Below, one piece after another: positions 1 to 9,470 of a stretch of DNA of 37,148 nt (position 1 is its first letter; each line of letters begins with the position of its first letter). The notes beneath the pieces were generated by a model. That model did no database searches and was not told the origin of the DNA. It worked only from the letters and a program-made list of their open reading frames with translations. Made by a program: the position numbers and the translations under genes. The stretch is from positions 1 through 37,148 of the forward strand of contig JAJIRX010000544.1 in NCBI GenBank assembly GCA_023853785.1, written 5' to 3'. The DNA comes from Psilocybe azurescens. Taxonomy: Eukaryota > Basidiomycota > Agaricomycetes > Agaricales > Agrocybaceae.

Positions 1-627
1 TTGATTTTACCAGGAGTTTCATTAGCTCTTTGAATGATTCAGCGGCAAATCTGGGGTCTCGATCTGATGTGAGAGCTGTCTGGTAGTCCAAACCTTTGTA
101 GAGATTGTCCAGTAAGAGTTTGCCAGTCTTTTCAGCATCCAGTCCTTTCATTGGCATGGAATAAGGATAAGTCCTTTTGTGTTCCCGTGATCGGTGATGC
201 AGAATCGCATCAAATTCAACTTCTCCCTTGTCCCATGGAAATTTGGTCTGTAAGGAAGTCCATAGCACTGTCTGCAAAGTCGGGCTGACTTTGGTCCAGT
301 ATGGTATGAATGATGGGTTGGGGATGTTGATTTATTTTGAACTGTTGGCAGGCGGCATCATCCTTTTTATGTATTGCTTGACAAATGATCGTAATCCTGG
401 CCACCAGTAGTGTTGTTTTACCGAATTGAATGTTTCTAATTCTCAGGGTGTCCGGCTGAGATAGGGTCGTGATATGATTTGACTATGTCTTTCCGTAGGG
501 TTTGATCTTTTGGAATGTAGGCTCGCCCTTGGTAGTATAAGATAGTTTTGCCGTTCATTCTCTGTTTTCCATTCTCTGAGGTCGTGGTTTGCATTTGGTG
601 GTCTCCTTCTAATAGGGTTTTCATTGC
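1..627 (-). pseudogene. Retrotransposon integrase, N-terminal and core part, broken and cut by the edge
   Basis: The stretch at 624-436 ends in RKDIVKSYHDPISAGHPE, which fits the histidine half of the HHCC zinc-binding domain. The cysteine half follows in another frame near 350-400 (AACQQFKINQHP). The first core aspartate is in SAMDFLTD near 250. Near 40-70 the reading LTSDRDPRFAAESF fits the second core aspartate motif, usually SDRGPQF in this family. The catalytic glutamate lies beyond the window. Integrase inserts the cDNA into the host genome; this copy is interrupted by frame changes and cannot act. Confidence 0.85.
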
Positions 628-687
628 TTCTGCATTGTAGGTCCAGTTCGTTTATTTATGGCATTCTTTCCTGTAACTCGGCGTCAA

Positions 688-1403
688 TTAAGTCGATGAA
701 AAGCTTTTCTGGAAGTAAGGTGATGTTTTCATTGTCATGGTCTTCTTCTGGGGTGAAATCGGGCGTCTTGAAGGGTATCGGATTGAATCATTTTGTTTCC
801 AGGTAGATGTACCAACTTCAGATTGAATTCTGAGACATACAGAGACCAGCGTGCCTGTCGTCGGTTTAGATTTTGGGCCGATCTGAAATATGTCAAATTC
901 TTGTGATCTGAATATACCGTAGTCGTGTGTTCTGATCCTTGGATGTAGTGTCTCCATTCCTGTAAGATCTGATTATTCTACCTAATGTCGTAGATTTCGT
1001 AGTTTCTTTCGGTTGGAGAGAACGTTCTTGATATAAATGCGCATGGGTGTCTTTCGCCATTTCCGTCCAGTTGAGTAAGGACTGCTCCGGAGGCATATTT
1101 TGAAGCGTCAGATTCAATTTGAAATGGTTTGGCGGGGTCGGGCATCAAGAGTACCGGTTCTTCTGTGAATCGTTTCTTCAGTTCATCAAAGGCAGCTTGA
1201 GTTGTGTCATTCCATAGAAATCCTTTGTCTTTCTTCAGGAGTTCATTTAGAGGTCGAGCTACTTCAGAGAATTTCCGGATGAATTTTGGTAGAAGTTCCC
1301 AAAGCCCAGGAACGATCGGACTTGTTTGAGAGTAGTAGGTGCTGGCCAGTCTTGAATTCCTTTGAGTTTTGTTGGATCCATAGAGATTTTCCTGCTTCAA
1401 CAA
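688..1403 (-). pseudogene. Retrotransposon RNase H domain, frameshifted
   Basis: The reading at 1403-978 carries the connection region (ARPLNELLKKDKGFLW) followed by FQIESDASKYASGAVLTQ, the first catalytic aspartate block of Ty3/gypsy RNase H (usually ETDASDYAIGAVLSQ), then the FISRTFSPTERNYEIYDI block, where the glutamate of the usual YxxxxxE is still present. Downstream, 957-688 keeps remnants of the later RNase H region in other frames. RNase H removes template RNA during reverse transcription. The domain follows the reverse transcriptase directly, as expected. Frame breaks show that it is dead. Confidence 0.85.
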
Positions 1404-2094
1404 TCATTCCGAGATATTCCACTTTCCTTGAGCAAAGAGCATTTTCCGGTTTGAGATAGAGATCGTTTCTCGGAGTCGTTGTAGAACCATTTTGGTGTAT
1501 TTTTCCAATTCCCTTGATCTTTTGCAAAGATTAGAATGTCGTCCATATAGATGATTATGAAGCATTGTGATATCATGTCTTCGAAGATTGAGTCCATCAT
1601 GGATTGGAAGGTTGCTGGGGAATTGCACATGCCAAAGAACATTACAGTTGGTTCAAAAAGTCCCTCGGTTGGTTTTTGAATGCTGCTTTCCATTGATCAC
1701 CTTCTTTTATTCTGATGTTGTTGTAGCCCCATCGGATATCTAGTTTGGTGAAGAATTTTGTGCCTTTCAATTTGTCCATAAGTTCCGTAATCCGTGGTAG
1801 TGGGTAGCGTTCTTGATCGTCCAGTCGTTCAGATACCTGTAGTCTTGACAAGGTCTAAGCTTCCCATCTTTCTTTGATACGAAGAAGAAGGGAGATATAG
1901 GTGATTCCGAGGAATCGAATGTATCCTTTGTCCAATTGTTCCTTTGTCCAGGTGTCCAGTTCTGTTTGTTCTGCCGGTGTGATATTGTATGCCTTGAATT
2001 TCTTTGGTATGAATCCTTCTTTTAACTCAATTTTATGGTCCCATGGTCTTGGTTCCGGGAATCGGTCTGCCGCTTGTTGATCAAAAAGGTCCAT
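1397..2094 (-). pseudogene. Retrotransposon reverse transcriptase, frameshifted
   Basis: Three pieces in different frames carry the expected blocks in order. At 2094-1855: [11 protein letters not shown] and [20 protein letters not shown]. At 1851-1642: [20 protein letters not shown], then [20 protein letters not shown], which holds the first catalytic aspartate. At 1693-1397: MFFGMCNSPATFQSMM, then IIIYMDDILIFAKD, the catalytic YxDD box. The active-site residues are intact although the frame is broken at least twice. The wording (KLD.RWGYNN, FFG..NSPATFQ) is typical of fungal chromovirus or sushi-type gypsy elements. Confidence 0.93.
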
Positions 2095-2364
2095 ATATGA
2101 TTGATATTCTGGGGAACAATTTCTTGGAGAGGTCTTGTCGGTTTCTCTGGTTCATATTGTTGGGCCAGCATCTGTGAGGTCGTGACTTTGGTGTTAAGCC
2201 AAGTTTCTTTTATTTCGCCTTCGGTTGCATCCCTGATATATTGGATGACTAACGATTCGGAATTCCCTCCAATGGGTGGGTAGTCTCGATTGTTGGTGTT
2301 CGTTTGTCCGTTTCTTCTTCAATGGTGGTTTGATTTATCGTAGGCCCTTGACGTGGTTTCCAAG

Positions 2365-2778
2365 TTATCTGTCCGTTCTGCCAGTTGATTCCTGGATTCT
2401 TTTCCTGTAGCCAGGGAATCCTAAAATAATTTTCTGTTTTCCTAGCCCAGAGACCAGTAATTGTTCCCGATGGTTCCGGTTTCCAACCTTTAGGTCCAGG
2501 TCTACAAATGACGGATGGTTCCTTTCTTGTTTGGGGTTCCGTCTCACGTTATAAACCCGGATCGGTTTTTCCAAGGGTTGGGTTCTGAGTCCAAGTTTTT
2601 GTGCATAGTTCTGGTCAATGAATTTCCCTCCTGCTCCTGAGTCTAAGAGCGCAGAGGTTTCGCGATTTGTGAGCCATTCTGTTTCTTGGTGGGAATGAAA
2701 CTGGTAAAAGCATAGTTTATTCTCGATTGTTGCCGTAAGTACAGATTGTATCTTCAGATAAGGAGAGACAGACGTCAT
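2365..2778 (-). pseudogene. Retrotransposon aspartic protease region
   Basis: ALLDSGAGGKFIDQ holds the retroviral-type protease active site (D-S-G in place of D-T-G, common in fungal gypsy elements). It is preceded by the b-strand-rich lead-in typical of gag-pol in this group and followed by a GFPGYRK-like stretch (usually GLPWLRxxNP), where the family links protease to the reverse transcriptase. It overlaps the end of the zinc-knuckle reading at 2717-2778 in another frame. The enzyme would cut the polyprotein; this copy sits in a broken frame. Confidence 0.85.
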
Positions 2779-3892
2779 CCTGTTTCTCCACTTTAAAAAT
2801 CCTTTTCTTCTTTCTCTTCAAATCCTGTTTTAACCATGAGGTCTGCGAGTTCGTCTTTTCGTCCTTGTTCAGGCTCCTGATATGGGCATGGAGTTCCTTT
2901 GGGGTCCACTTCTTGCTGGGTTGTCCTTGGGTTCTGTTCTGGTTTGTTGGTCCTTTCTGTGGGCAATCTCTGGATAGATGTCCTCGTTGTTTGCACCTGA
3001 AACAGGCGCCTTTCCTGATTAATTCGGTTCGTTCTTCAGCTGTCATGGCGCTTATGTCCATCCTGTTTGGGTCGTAGTTCCTGTTGTTTCTTGGGAAGTT
3101 GTTCCATTGTGGCGCCCTTCTCGTTCTTCTGGTTCTTCTCTAAAGACCTTGGCAAGTCTATAGTTGGTGTCAAATGTTGTTGCTTTTTGTACCAGCCTTG
3201 GATCGTCCTTGGAAGGTCTTCAGAGTACAGGATCCTGTCAGCAAGCTGAGGTGTGATGCATTTTGGAATAATCCAATGAGGTGGGTGTGGTCTGATTCCG
3301 TTTCTGTTCCTAGATTGGCTTGTCCTACCAACAATTTGAACTTGTTGATGATGTCTTCCACCCCTTCGTTGGGTTTTTTGCCTAAGTCGTTTTATGTCGT
3401 TCATGGCTGATCTGGTTTCATCCACTGGAGTGAATGTCGTGGAATTTTTCGAGAAATGTTCCGAGGGTGTCCCATTCGAGGTTTGGTTGGGACTAGTTCC
3501 TTTTGTCCTCGAGGTCAAGTACTGTTCCTTCCATAGTTTTGCTCCTCCTTCCATGCAAAATGATAAAATGAAGGCAATTTTCTTCTTGTCTGTGTTGTAG
3601 ACGTCATCGTTTATGTCCATGTAGAGGTAGCAGTCTTGCATGAAAGACCTGGATTTCGTCCTGTCTCCATCGAATACGGTGGGTTTGTTGATCGAGATTT
3701 CTTTCTTTCCGTTTGTTTCGACCATGTCTGTGTCTTGTTCTTCTTGATCTATCGCCAGGGTTGATAATAAGTCGTATAGCGAGTTTGATAGGTCTTCGTT
3801 GCCTAGGTTGATATCTTCAGAGCTTTGTCTGGACGGGTTCGGTGTCTGCCAATTTCGTGTCGGGGTTTCAGAGGTCTCGTCTGCTGGGGAGG
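2717..3892 (-). pseudogene. Retrotransposon gag (capsid plus CCHC nucleocapsid), frameshifted
   Basis: The capsid part begins with KPTVFDGDRTKSRSFMQDCY, the gag (retrotransposon gag / DUF4939-like) entry block, followed by KIAFILSFCMEGGAKLWKEQY. Frames then shift near 3550 and near 3250 (VEDIINKFKLLVGQA in one frame, LADRILYSEDLPRTIQGWYK in another). The nucleocapsid has one zinc knuckle, CFRCKQRGHLSRDC, a perfect C-x2-C-x4-H-x4-C, near 2950-3000. The first good methionine is at 3725, but the same frame stays open upstream to about 3892, so the original start may have been nearer the primer site. Confidence 0.88.
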
Positions 3893-3912
3893 CGGGGCGA
3901 GATTCGTAGATG

Positions 3913-3923
3913 AGCTAGTTCTT
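3913..3923 (-). promoter_or_regulatory. Candidate self-priming primer-binding site
   Basis: Two bases inside the LTR end, the minus strand reads AAGAACTAGCT. This is the exact 11-nt reverse complement of AGCTAGTTCTT inside the LTR (4031-4041 here, 33412-33422 in the solo LTR), placed about 25-32 nt after a TATA-like TATTTATA, where the transcript should begin. No TGG that would match a tRNA 3' CCA is present at this site. In the Tf1/sushi group the first 11 or so bases of the mRNA fold back on the primer site and prime cDNA synthesis; the layout here matches that scheme. Confidence 0.8.
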
Positions 3924-3924
3924 T

Positions 3925-4346
3925 TGTTACGACTTCAAGCTTATATTCACGTGCGTGGATAAAGCCGACAGTCAAGTAGTCAAGAACAGCAAGTTCCAAG
4001 CAGTGTCAAGTAAGAGGAGGTTAGATTCTCAAGAACTAGCTAAAGAATACAGTGGATCCTTCCTGGTATAAATACTATGAACCGCACAGCAAGTTGAAAC
4101 GAGTTTGAATGTTCATCAGCAGATGTATATAAGAATAGAGGAAACAGATCAAGCGTTCATCAAAGATGTATCATAAAAGATAGAAGTGAAAGTCCATCAA
4201 AGATATGATGGAGTTTCATAGATATGATGGAAAGCAAAGTTCATCAGAACATACAATGATGTATCAATGATGTGACGGATGACAAAGAAAAGGGAAAAGA
4301 AAAGAAAGAGAAAGGAAAAGCAAAAGAAAATAAAGTGTCCGTAACA
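3925..4346 (-). repeat. 5' LTR of the gypsy element
   Basis: A 422-bp LTR, TGTTAC...GTAACA on the minus strand, aligned almost throughout with the solo LTR at 33013-33527. The U3 side has a pyrimidine-rich tract (purine-rich on the plus strand, about 4275-4335) and repeated GATGGA / CATCA words. Compared with the solo copy it lacks about 93 bp within the pyrimidine tract. The 5 bases beyond the outer end are CCATC; the matching target duplication would be outside the window. Confidence 0.95.
4031..4074 (-). promoter_or_regulatory. LTR core promoter: TATA-like box and predicted transcript start
   Basis: On the minus strand TATTTATA (4074-4067) is followed, about 26-33 nt on, by AGCTAGTTCTT (4041-4031). 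The spacing fits a polymerase II start at or near 4041. The same pair occurs in the solo LTR (33380-33387 and 33412-33422). The start is inferred from this spacing and from the match to the primer site. Confidence 0.65.
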
Positions 4347-4426
4347 CCATCAGTTGGTTGAATGAGAATTAGGAAATACATCAAATTGTATAGGAGATAA
4401 TATGAAAGATGAAGTCAGCTTATGTA

Positions 4427-5149
4427 AGACCCTCCAACAATTATGCTGGAATTCTCCATGTGTTGAGGTTGAGAGGTGTTGATTCAGGTTGTCCTGTCTA
4501 CTCAGCAAACTGGCAGATGTGTGTTTGCTTCTTCAAGGCTTTATAATGTGGCCTGGACCACTCTTTGGTAGTCTCCTGCCAAGTAGATTGAGAGGCACTG
4601 TTTTTCATTGTCTTCACAATAACAATATAATGCACCTCAATGTGATTATTTCCACTGTATTACACTGCAGAGACCCAATGCAATTTGCCAGCACACCACA
4701 TACAGCTAACAATTAAATACACTGCGACTAATGAAAGTCAAATATATCACATTTACTGTCTGGCTCTTATTGTGAGTTTGTAAATACCTTGCTTTCTAAA
4801 CTGAGCTTTGTGGAGAATTTGAGCAGTTCCCAATTAGAATGGCACCAAGACTCAGCTGGTGCCTCTCTGCCACTTTGTTTCAGTTGCAATCCTCTTTGAA
4901 TTGCAGTGTCTTTTCTATTTAAAATGCCACTATCAGCATTAACGATGAATGGGACAATGTTCAAGTTCAGGGGTGCTTGTCACAGCTTCAAAGTTTATAT
5001 TTTCCATGCCACTTGTGGCTCAATAGTAAAATCATTGGGCTATTCCAAGTCATTCACATTTCTCTATTAATAAGAAACCAACATTGAGCCTCCAGAGTGT
5101 GTGAACATATATAAGCATGGCTTTTCAAGAGAAAACTATCACCAGACAC
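4427..5149 (+). repeat. CpG-decayed duplicate of the promoter block found at 10767-11697
   Basis: This block aligns from ACCCTCCAACAATTATG to the TATATAAG box and ends at ATCACCAGACAC, in the same orientation as 10767-11697. Nearly every CpG of the other copy is TG or CA here: for example CGGCAAACGGGCGGACGTG (10884) reads CAGCAAACTGGCAGATGTG (4503). Several inserts of the other copy, the largest about 150 bp, are missing. The homology stops just after the TATA box, so the gene that follows the other copy was not carried along. It has no coding content of its own. Confidence 0.9.
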
Positions 5150-5296
5150 AGCATGGCTTTGACACATTGGGATGTTTAATATTCAGGTGTTCTTTGAAGT
5201 GGTAAAATTAGGGCCCTAAAACATTTCAAATATAATTTAATTTTGAACTTTGCAAAATACATTAAATACTGAGAAGACCTGAATACCCCTGAAAAT
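5150..5296. other. Short AT-rich, CpG-free stretch, nothing recognised
   Basis: This stretch separates the duplicated promoter block from element R. No gene, no hairpin and no match elsewhere in the window was seen. It may belong to R, since the start of R is set only by where the other copy leaves the window. Confidence 0.5.
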
Positions 5297-6915
5297 CTAT
5301 AATATAAAACACAGCTGTTTCTCATGGCCCCAAAAAGGAGAATCAAATTGAGTAAGTCAAGTTACTTAATCATGACAAAGCAGACTGTTGTGTTTTAGGG
5401 CCTATGAAGTGGTGCCTTTTGGAAACAAACAACCAGTGGCTGATAGCAAACAACAAAATGGGTGCCATAGCCTAACAAGCATTCTGTGCCTAAATTGAAC
5501 ATGTCTATTAGCTATATCCTGGGTGGGTTTAAAGACAAAAAAATATGCACACAGGGCACCAGGGGCAAGTGGGTCAATAAATCCACATTAAAGACTATTT
5601 TAATGGCATTTCTGTCCACAGATATTGTATTTGTTTGCCATCTGTGTAACAACTGTATAAACCAGAAAAGTGCCACTGAATAAATTTGTAAGCAAGGGTT
5701 TTTGTTGACAGTGGACATGTTAATATGGAATGAACTATGGGTTGGTGGCCATGTTTTCTCTGAATAAAAATGTTTAAATAAAGATGTGCATAGAGAGATA
5801 GCAGTGGGATATGATTTTGCAATTGCAAATAAGCAATCTCCAGTGCAGTACAAGTGATAATTAATTTTTTGAGGATGAAGCTCCAGTGTGCATTACACAT
5901 ATAAATATAAATATACTGGATGTGACAATTGAATTTTAAATTGTAATAAACTACAGGCTGTAGATTGATATGATTAATTTGTGGAAATAATGTAATGTGG
6001 TCTGGAGGCAGCTATCTTGATTATAAAAAAAAAGAGAATAAGATACAAAATTTGAAATAACACAGTGCTGCAGGTGCTGTAGATATCAAGACAGGGTTAG
6101 TCAACAAATAGCCCAGTAATGTATAAATATTGTAGAAGATATAGAATGGCAGAGGCAAAGATTGATGAGTGCTTTAGAGTGAGTGGAGTGGTGGAGTGGT
6201 GAAGATAGGAATGGGTTAATAGATATGAGTTGCAAGTGATAACAAAATGAGTTGAATGTTGGAACTGTTGTTTGAATAGTGTTGGTTATATAGTAGATAG
6301 TGTAAGCTATACAATTTAAAATGGCACAGTGCTGTAGGTGCCGTGCATATTAGGTGATTAGTGGAGTATTGTATAAGATATAAAGTAGAATGGTAATTGA
6401 TTGAGAATGGACATGGACAGTGATGTAGATATTAAAACAGAAGTGCAGCAAAAGCACTATGGATAAATATTTGTGTATTTGTTCACTGTTTATATAAGAA
6501 CAGAAATGTTGACTGTTATTTGACTTTGAGTATATATAATTTGACTATAGAGGTGCTGTGTGGCTTCATGGTGGAGTGCAAGAGTGCAAGCCCATTGCTG
6601 ACTGTGAGGCAGGGTGATGAGCTGTGGTCATCCCCTCTGAGGTGTTATATGAGTACCAATATTATTTATTTTTTCAATAAGAGGAAGTGTGAAGTACTGA
6701 CAAACAGGAGGGATGGGCTGTGCCCATCCTCCCCAATCTGTTATATAAGTGGAGAATAATATTTATTTATCAATGAGGAGGTGCAGGGTGCCAACAGTAG
6801 GGGTCTGGGGGCGCAGCCCCCAGTGAGCTGTTGACCCTACTGTGAAGCACAGGGGGTGAGTGAAGCAAATCCCCCCAACATGTAGCAGCAGGTCATAAAG
6901 CTCATTTTGAATATA
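5297..6915 (+). mobile_element. Element R, copy 1: unidentified non-coding repeat
   Basis: This stretch is the reverse complement, with many substitutions and gaps, of 34725-37148. Shared landmarks in order: AATCTATAATATA, CAGTGGCTGATAGCAAACAA, AAAATATGCACAC, CAATAAATC, CACAGTGCTGYAGGTGC, three or four GC-rich hairpins, ATTTATTTATCAATGAGGAG, and GGTCATAAAGC at the end. There is no long open frame and no transposase or polymerase motif, so it looks non-autonomous. No target duplication or terminal inverted repeat was found. It has almost no CpG. It is about 800 bp shorter than the other copy, chiefly in the internal repeats. Confidence 0.8.
6612..6876 (+). repeat. Hairpin series at the 3' end of element R, copy 1
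   Basis: Three clear hairpins lie about 95 bp apart: 6612-6635 (GATGA loop TCATC), 6707-6732 (GGAGGGATGGGC pairing with GCCCATCCTCC, one bulged base), and 6805-6823 (CTGGGGG CGCAG CCCCCAG type). A weaker fourth is at 6852-6876 (GGGGGTGA to AATCCCCCC). The same series in the same order occurs in the inverted copy at 34742-34973. Confidence 0.8.
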
Positions 6916-6924
6916 AGCCAACTT

Positions 6925-7787
6925 GCAGAGCCTCTTTGTATAAAATATGAAACTTAAATGAAAAGTCCCTCTATAGGACCATAAGTATTTCTAATCTCAG
7001 ACATTTTTCAGAAGCTTTTAATATTTTAAATGCAAAGCTCCTTTATTGGATGACTTGTAGTTTAAATCTTGAGTAACATACAGGATCAATTTATATTTCT
7101 AATACAAAGTTGCCTTTTACCATGCTAATGATATCAAATATGTGATGACCTACAAAGAACCTTAAAATTGTAAGTTGAAGATTGACTTATAGTTGATCTA
7201 CAAAGCTCCCATGAATTCTGTGTCCACTCATTGGGTAATGTATGCCCACTCATTGCCCACCTATCAATATAGCTGCTGGTTACTCTGATTTTGAAATTCA
7301 ACTTTTAGGTTGCTGGCTCAGTGACTGCTACAAGCTATACATTGACACTCCCACAGACTATACCCTTCATTTATCATCTTGCCTCCATTTGGCTCCTGCT
7401 CCTCTCCCAGTTCCCAATCTGCTAGCTCTCCCCTGGATACCTATTGTGGCTTGAGCTTCCATCTATTTTGAATACCCTTTGATTCAGATGGTCCCAGGTG
7501 AAAGAGATTTGGTGACTAAAAATGATTCTATTTTTGCACCCAAACCCACAGCTACCTAAGTCCACATTACTCATTGGGGACTTCTTCCATATCATCTCTT
7601 ACCCAAGCAAGGTATAGATATTATGCTAGTCTTCTGACAGAGTTCTAGTTAGATCCCATCTATCTAGGTGCATATCAATACCAGATATTTTATTTTCTGA
7701 CCGAGTTAGATTTTATCTATCTAGATATAGGTTGTGAGTTTCTAACAGTATGTACAGGTAATTAACATTTAAATAACAGATTTCAGT
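6925..7787. other. AT-rich, CpG-poor intergenic stretch
   Basis: No gene was recognised. Near 7630-7740 there is a local imperfect direct repeat (TCTGACAGAGTTCTAGTTAG and TCTGACCGAGTTAG, each followed by ATCTATCTAG). The stretch lies between the end of element R and the stop of DUF6533 gene A. Confidence 0.6.
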
Positions 7788-9470
7788 TCAGTCAGTGACA
7801 GGCAGCCCTCTCAAGTTCATGATCTCCTCTCTTTCAACCAAGATCCCATGAACTTTGAATACCATTCGATTGCAAAGGATGGATGACAGAGCCACTGAAA
7901 ATCCAAGGGATGCATCAAAAAGCTCCTGCATGATTCATCAGCATAATTAGATGAGCTAATCTCCAACAGAAGTACCTGATCCATTATCCAAACCATCATA
8001 CAGGCAAAATATGTAGTCCCAATTCTGTATTTATGGAACTACTGTAAGCATAGATAAACAGGTGACATTTCGGATCACTTACGCTGCAAAGTAGAGAATT
8101 GAATCCTGAACAAGAATATCAACTAGTCGCACCCCTGTATAATAGTAGGACCCGTCCATCTTGAAGTGTTGAAACCCCTTCATAATAGCCAGTGTGCACA
8201 GTAAGCACTCGAATGACAGTATTGATATCCAAAATGCGTATGTGTATTGCGAATTCTTGATACAGTGCAGAATTGCCCTCCAGGAATTGCAACTGCATGG
8301 ACGACGTCCTCTTGTGATACTTTGTCCTTTGTCAGATCTGACGGATTTGCTTTATGCCCAATAAAATATACTCACCCTTGTAGAAGGCTTTCTCCATAAC
8401 AACCATGGAAGCCGTAGCTGACAGTACGTAGGCAGGTATCATGAAGAGAAGAACTTTCACGGCTCTTAGAAAAAGTGCATATAGTCGAAACTGCAGAATG
8501 GCTGAAGTACCAGTGGAGCAAAATTGGGTTAGTATAACTTAATAACCGTTGCATAGTAACTTGCCTTGTGTAAGAAGAACTCCTATCAGCCCTGACCAAC
8601 TTTGCCAATCCATGAAACGTAAACCTTAAATACTGTCAGTGGATGATATTGACATTGAAATACTCAAATTCCACTCACAACTACAACGGTAAACCAATGA
8701 CTATATGTCAGTCTTTACTGTGTGCATATCATCACCTGCGAACATACAACTACGAGAAAGGAAACATCAGATATATATAGTAGTGCCTGATCACTCGGTG
8801 CATACTCTGTCATTGATATTCCGAGAAAAGAACGCTGTATATGACCAAGTAAGAACCTATAACAACTCTGTATATTCTCAGATTACCGTAAACAGTAAAT
8901 CTATTTCCCGTGTCATTCCATTATCATAATTTGTCCATAAGAGATGCAACTCACATAAATGATCCGGACATGTAATAGCGATTCTAGAAATCGGAAATCA
9001 GGACTCTTTCAAGGAGTTCAACACTTCAACGGCTTACCAAAAAGAACAACAGCTTCATAAAGTTCCATCGCATGTTCTGAATAAAGACAAAGGGCTCTGA
9101 GTCTGAAGTTACAGGACAGATACAAAGAATACCCGCCCATAAGAACGATATCTGGGTTGGTGGTGTGAATGTAGGTATCATGAACTCATAGAAAGAAGCT
9201 AACGTGCCTCTTGGTCGATGGTCAGGACTATTGAGGTATCATAGTTACTGTATTAGTCGAGGTTATTCAAAATATATTGCTTACTATAGTCAAACAGAAT
9301 TACGCAAAATGCGGAAACTAGAGAGCGCTGAAACATGAGATAGGTAGAAACTCAAGTTCAATCGTGGCTGACGCACGTCTAGCATATCTGGTCAGCTGCA
9401 CAATATGTAGTCCGTGGACCAGCTGGTCTACAATGGACTGGAGAGGAGAGATAAAGAATGTTGTGTTCAT
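7788..9470 (-). CDS. DUF6533-type membrane protein, paralog A (multi-exon, one-base frameshift)
   Basis: The start chosen is MNTTF at 9470 because copy B starts alike. Spliced in the head mind-map of the three paralogs, it reads LTRYAR, LSAFCVILFDY, ILTIDQE, ISFLW, then NMRWNFMKLLFFLNRYYM, which is the DUF6533 pattern (tyrosine, DY..T.D.E, K.LF..NRY). Later exons give MDWQSWSGLIGVLLTQ, AILQFRLYALF (membrane helix region), ECLLCTLAIMKG, LVDILVQDSILYFAA, IGTTYFACMMVWIMDQ and LGFSVALSSILCNRM, ending at TGA 7788-7790. At least three introns carry GC or GC-like donors (9207 gcacgt, 8564 gcaagt, and an optional 60-nt gcgggt intron). Relative to copy B, one base is missing near 8249-8263, before YAFW. 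The exon between NRYYM and the MDWQ exon is uncertain. Function of the family is unknown; such proteins are usually predicted to have about seven helices. Confidence 0.8.

Larger units (their letters stand above)
1..4346 (-). mobile_element. Ty3/gypsy LTR retrotransposon, partial and decayed (Tf1/sushi-like)
   Basis: Read on the minus strand, the order is 5' LTR (3925-4346), primer site, gag with a zinc knuckle, protease, reverse transcriptase, RNase H, integrase. This is the Ty3/gypsy order (integrase last). The left edge cuts the element inside the integrase core, so the integrase C-terminus, any chromodomain, the polypurine tract and the 3' LTR are not visible. The reading frame changes many times and several stops interrupt it, so this copy cannot make a full polyprotein. 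The LTR begins TGTTAC and ends GTAACA. A solo LTR of the same family lies in opposite orientation at 33013-33527. Confidence 0.95.

Noticed and set aside
4417..5150. The duplicated promoter block as a solo LTR
   Set aside because: The left copy can be framed as TG...CA, but no 5-bp duplication flanks it and the right copy does not start with TG.
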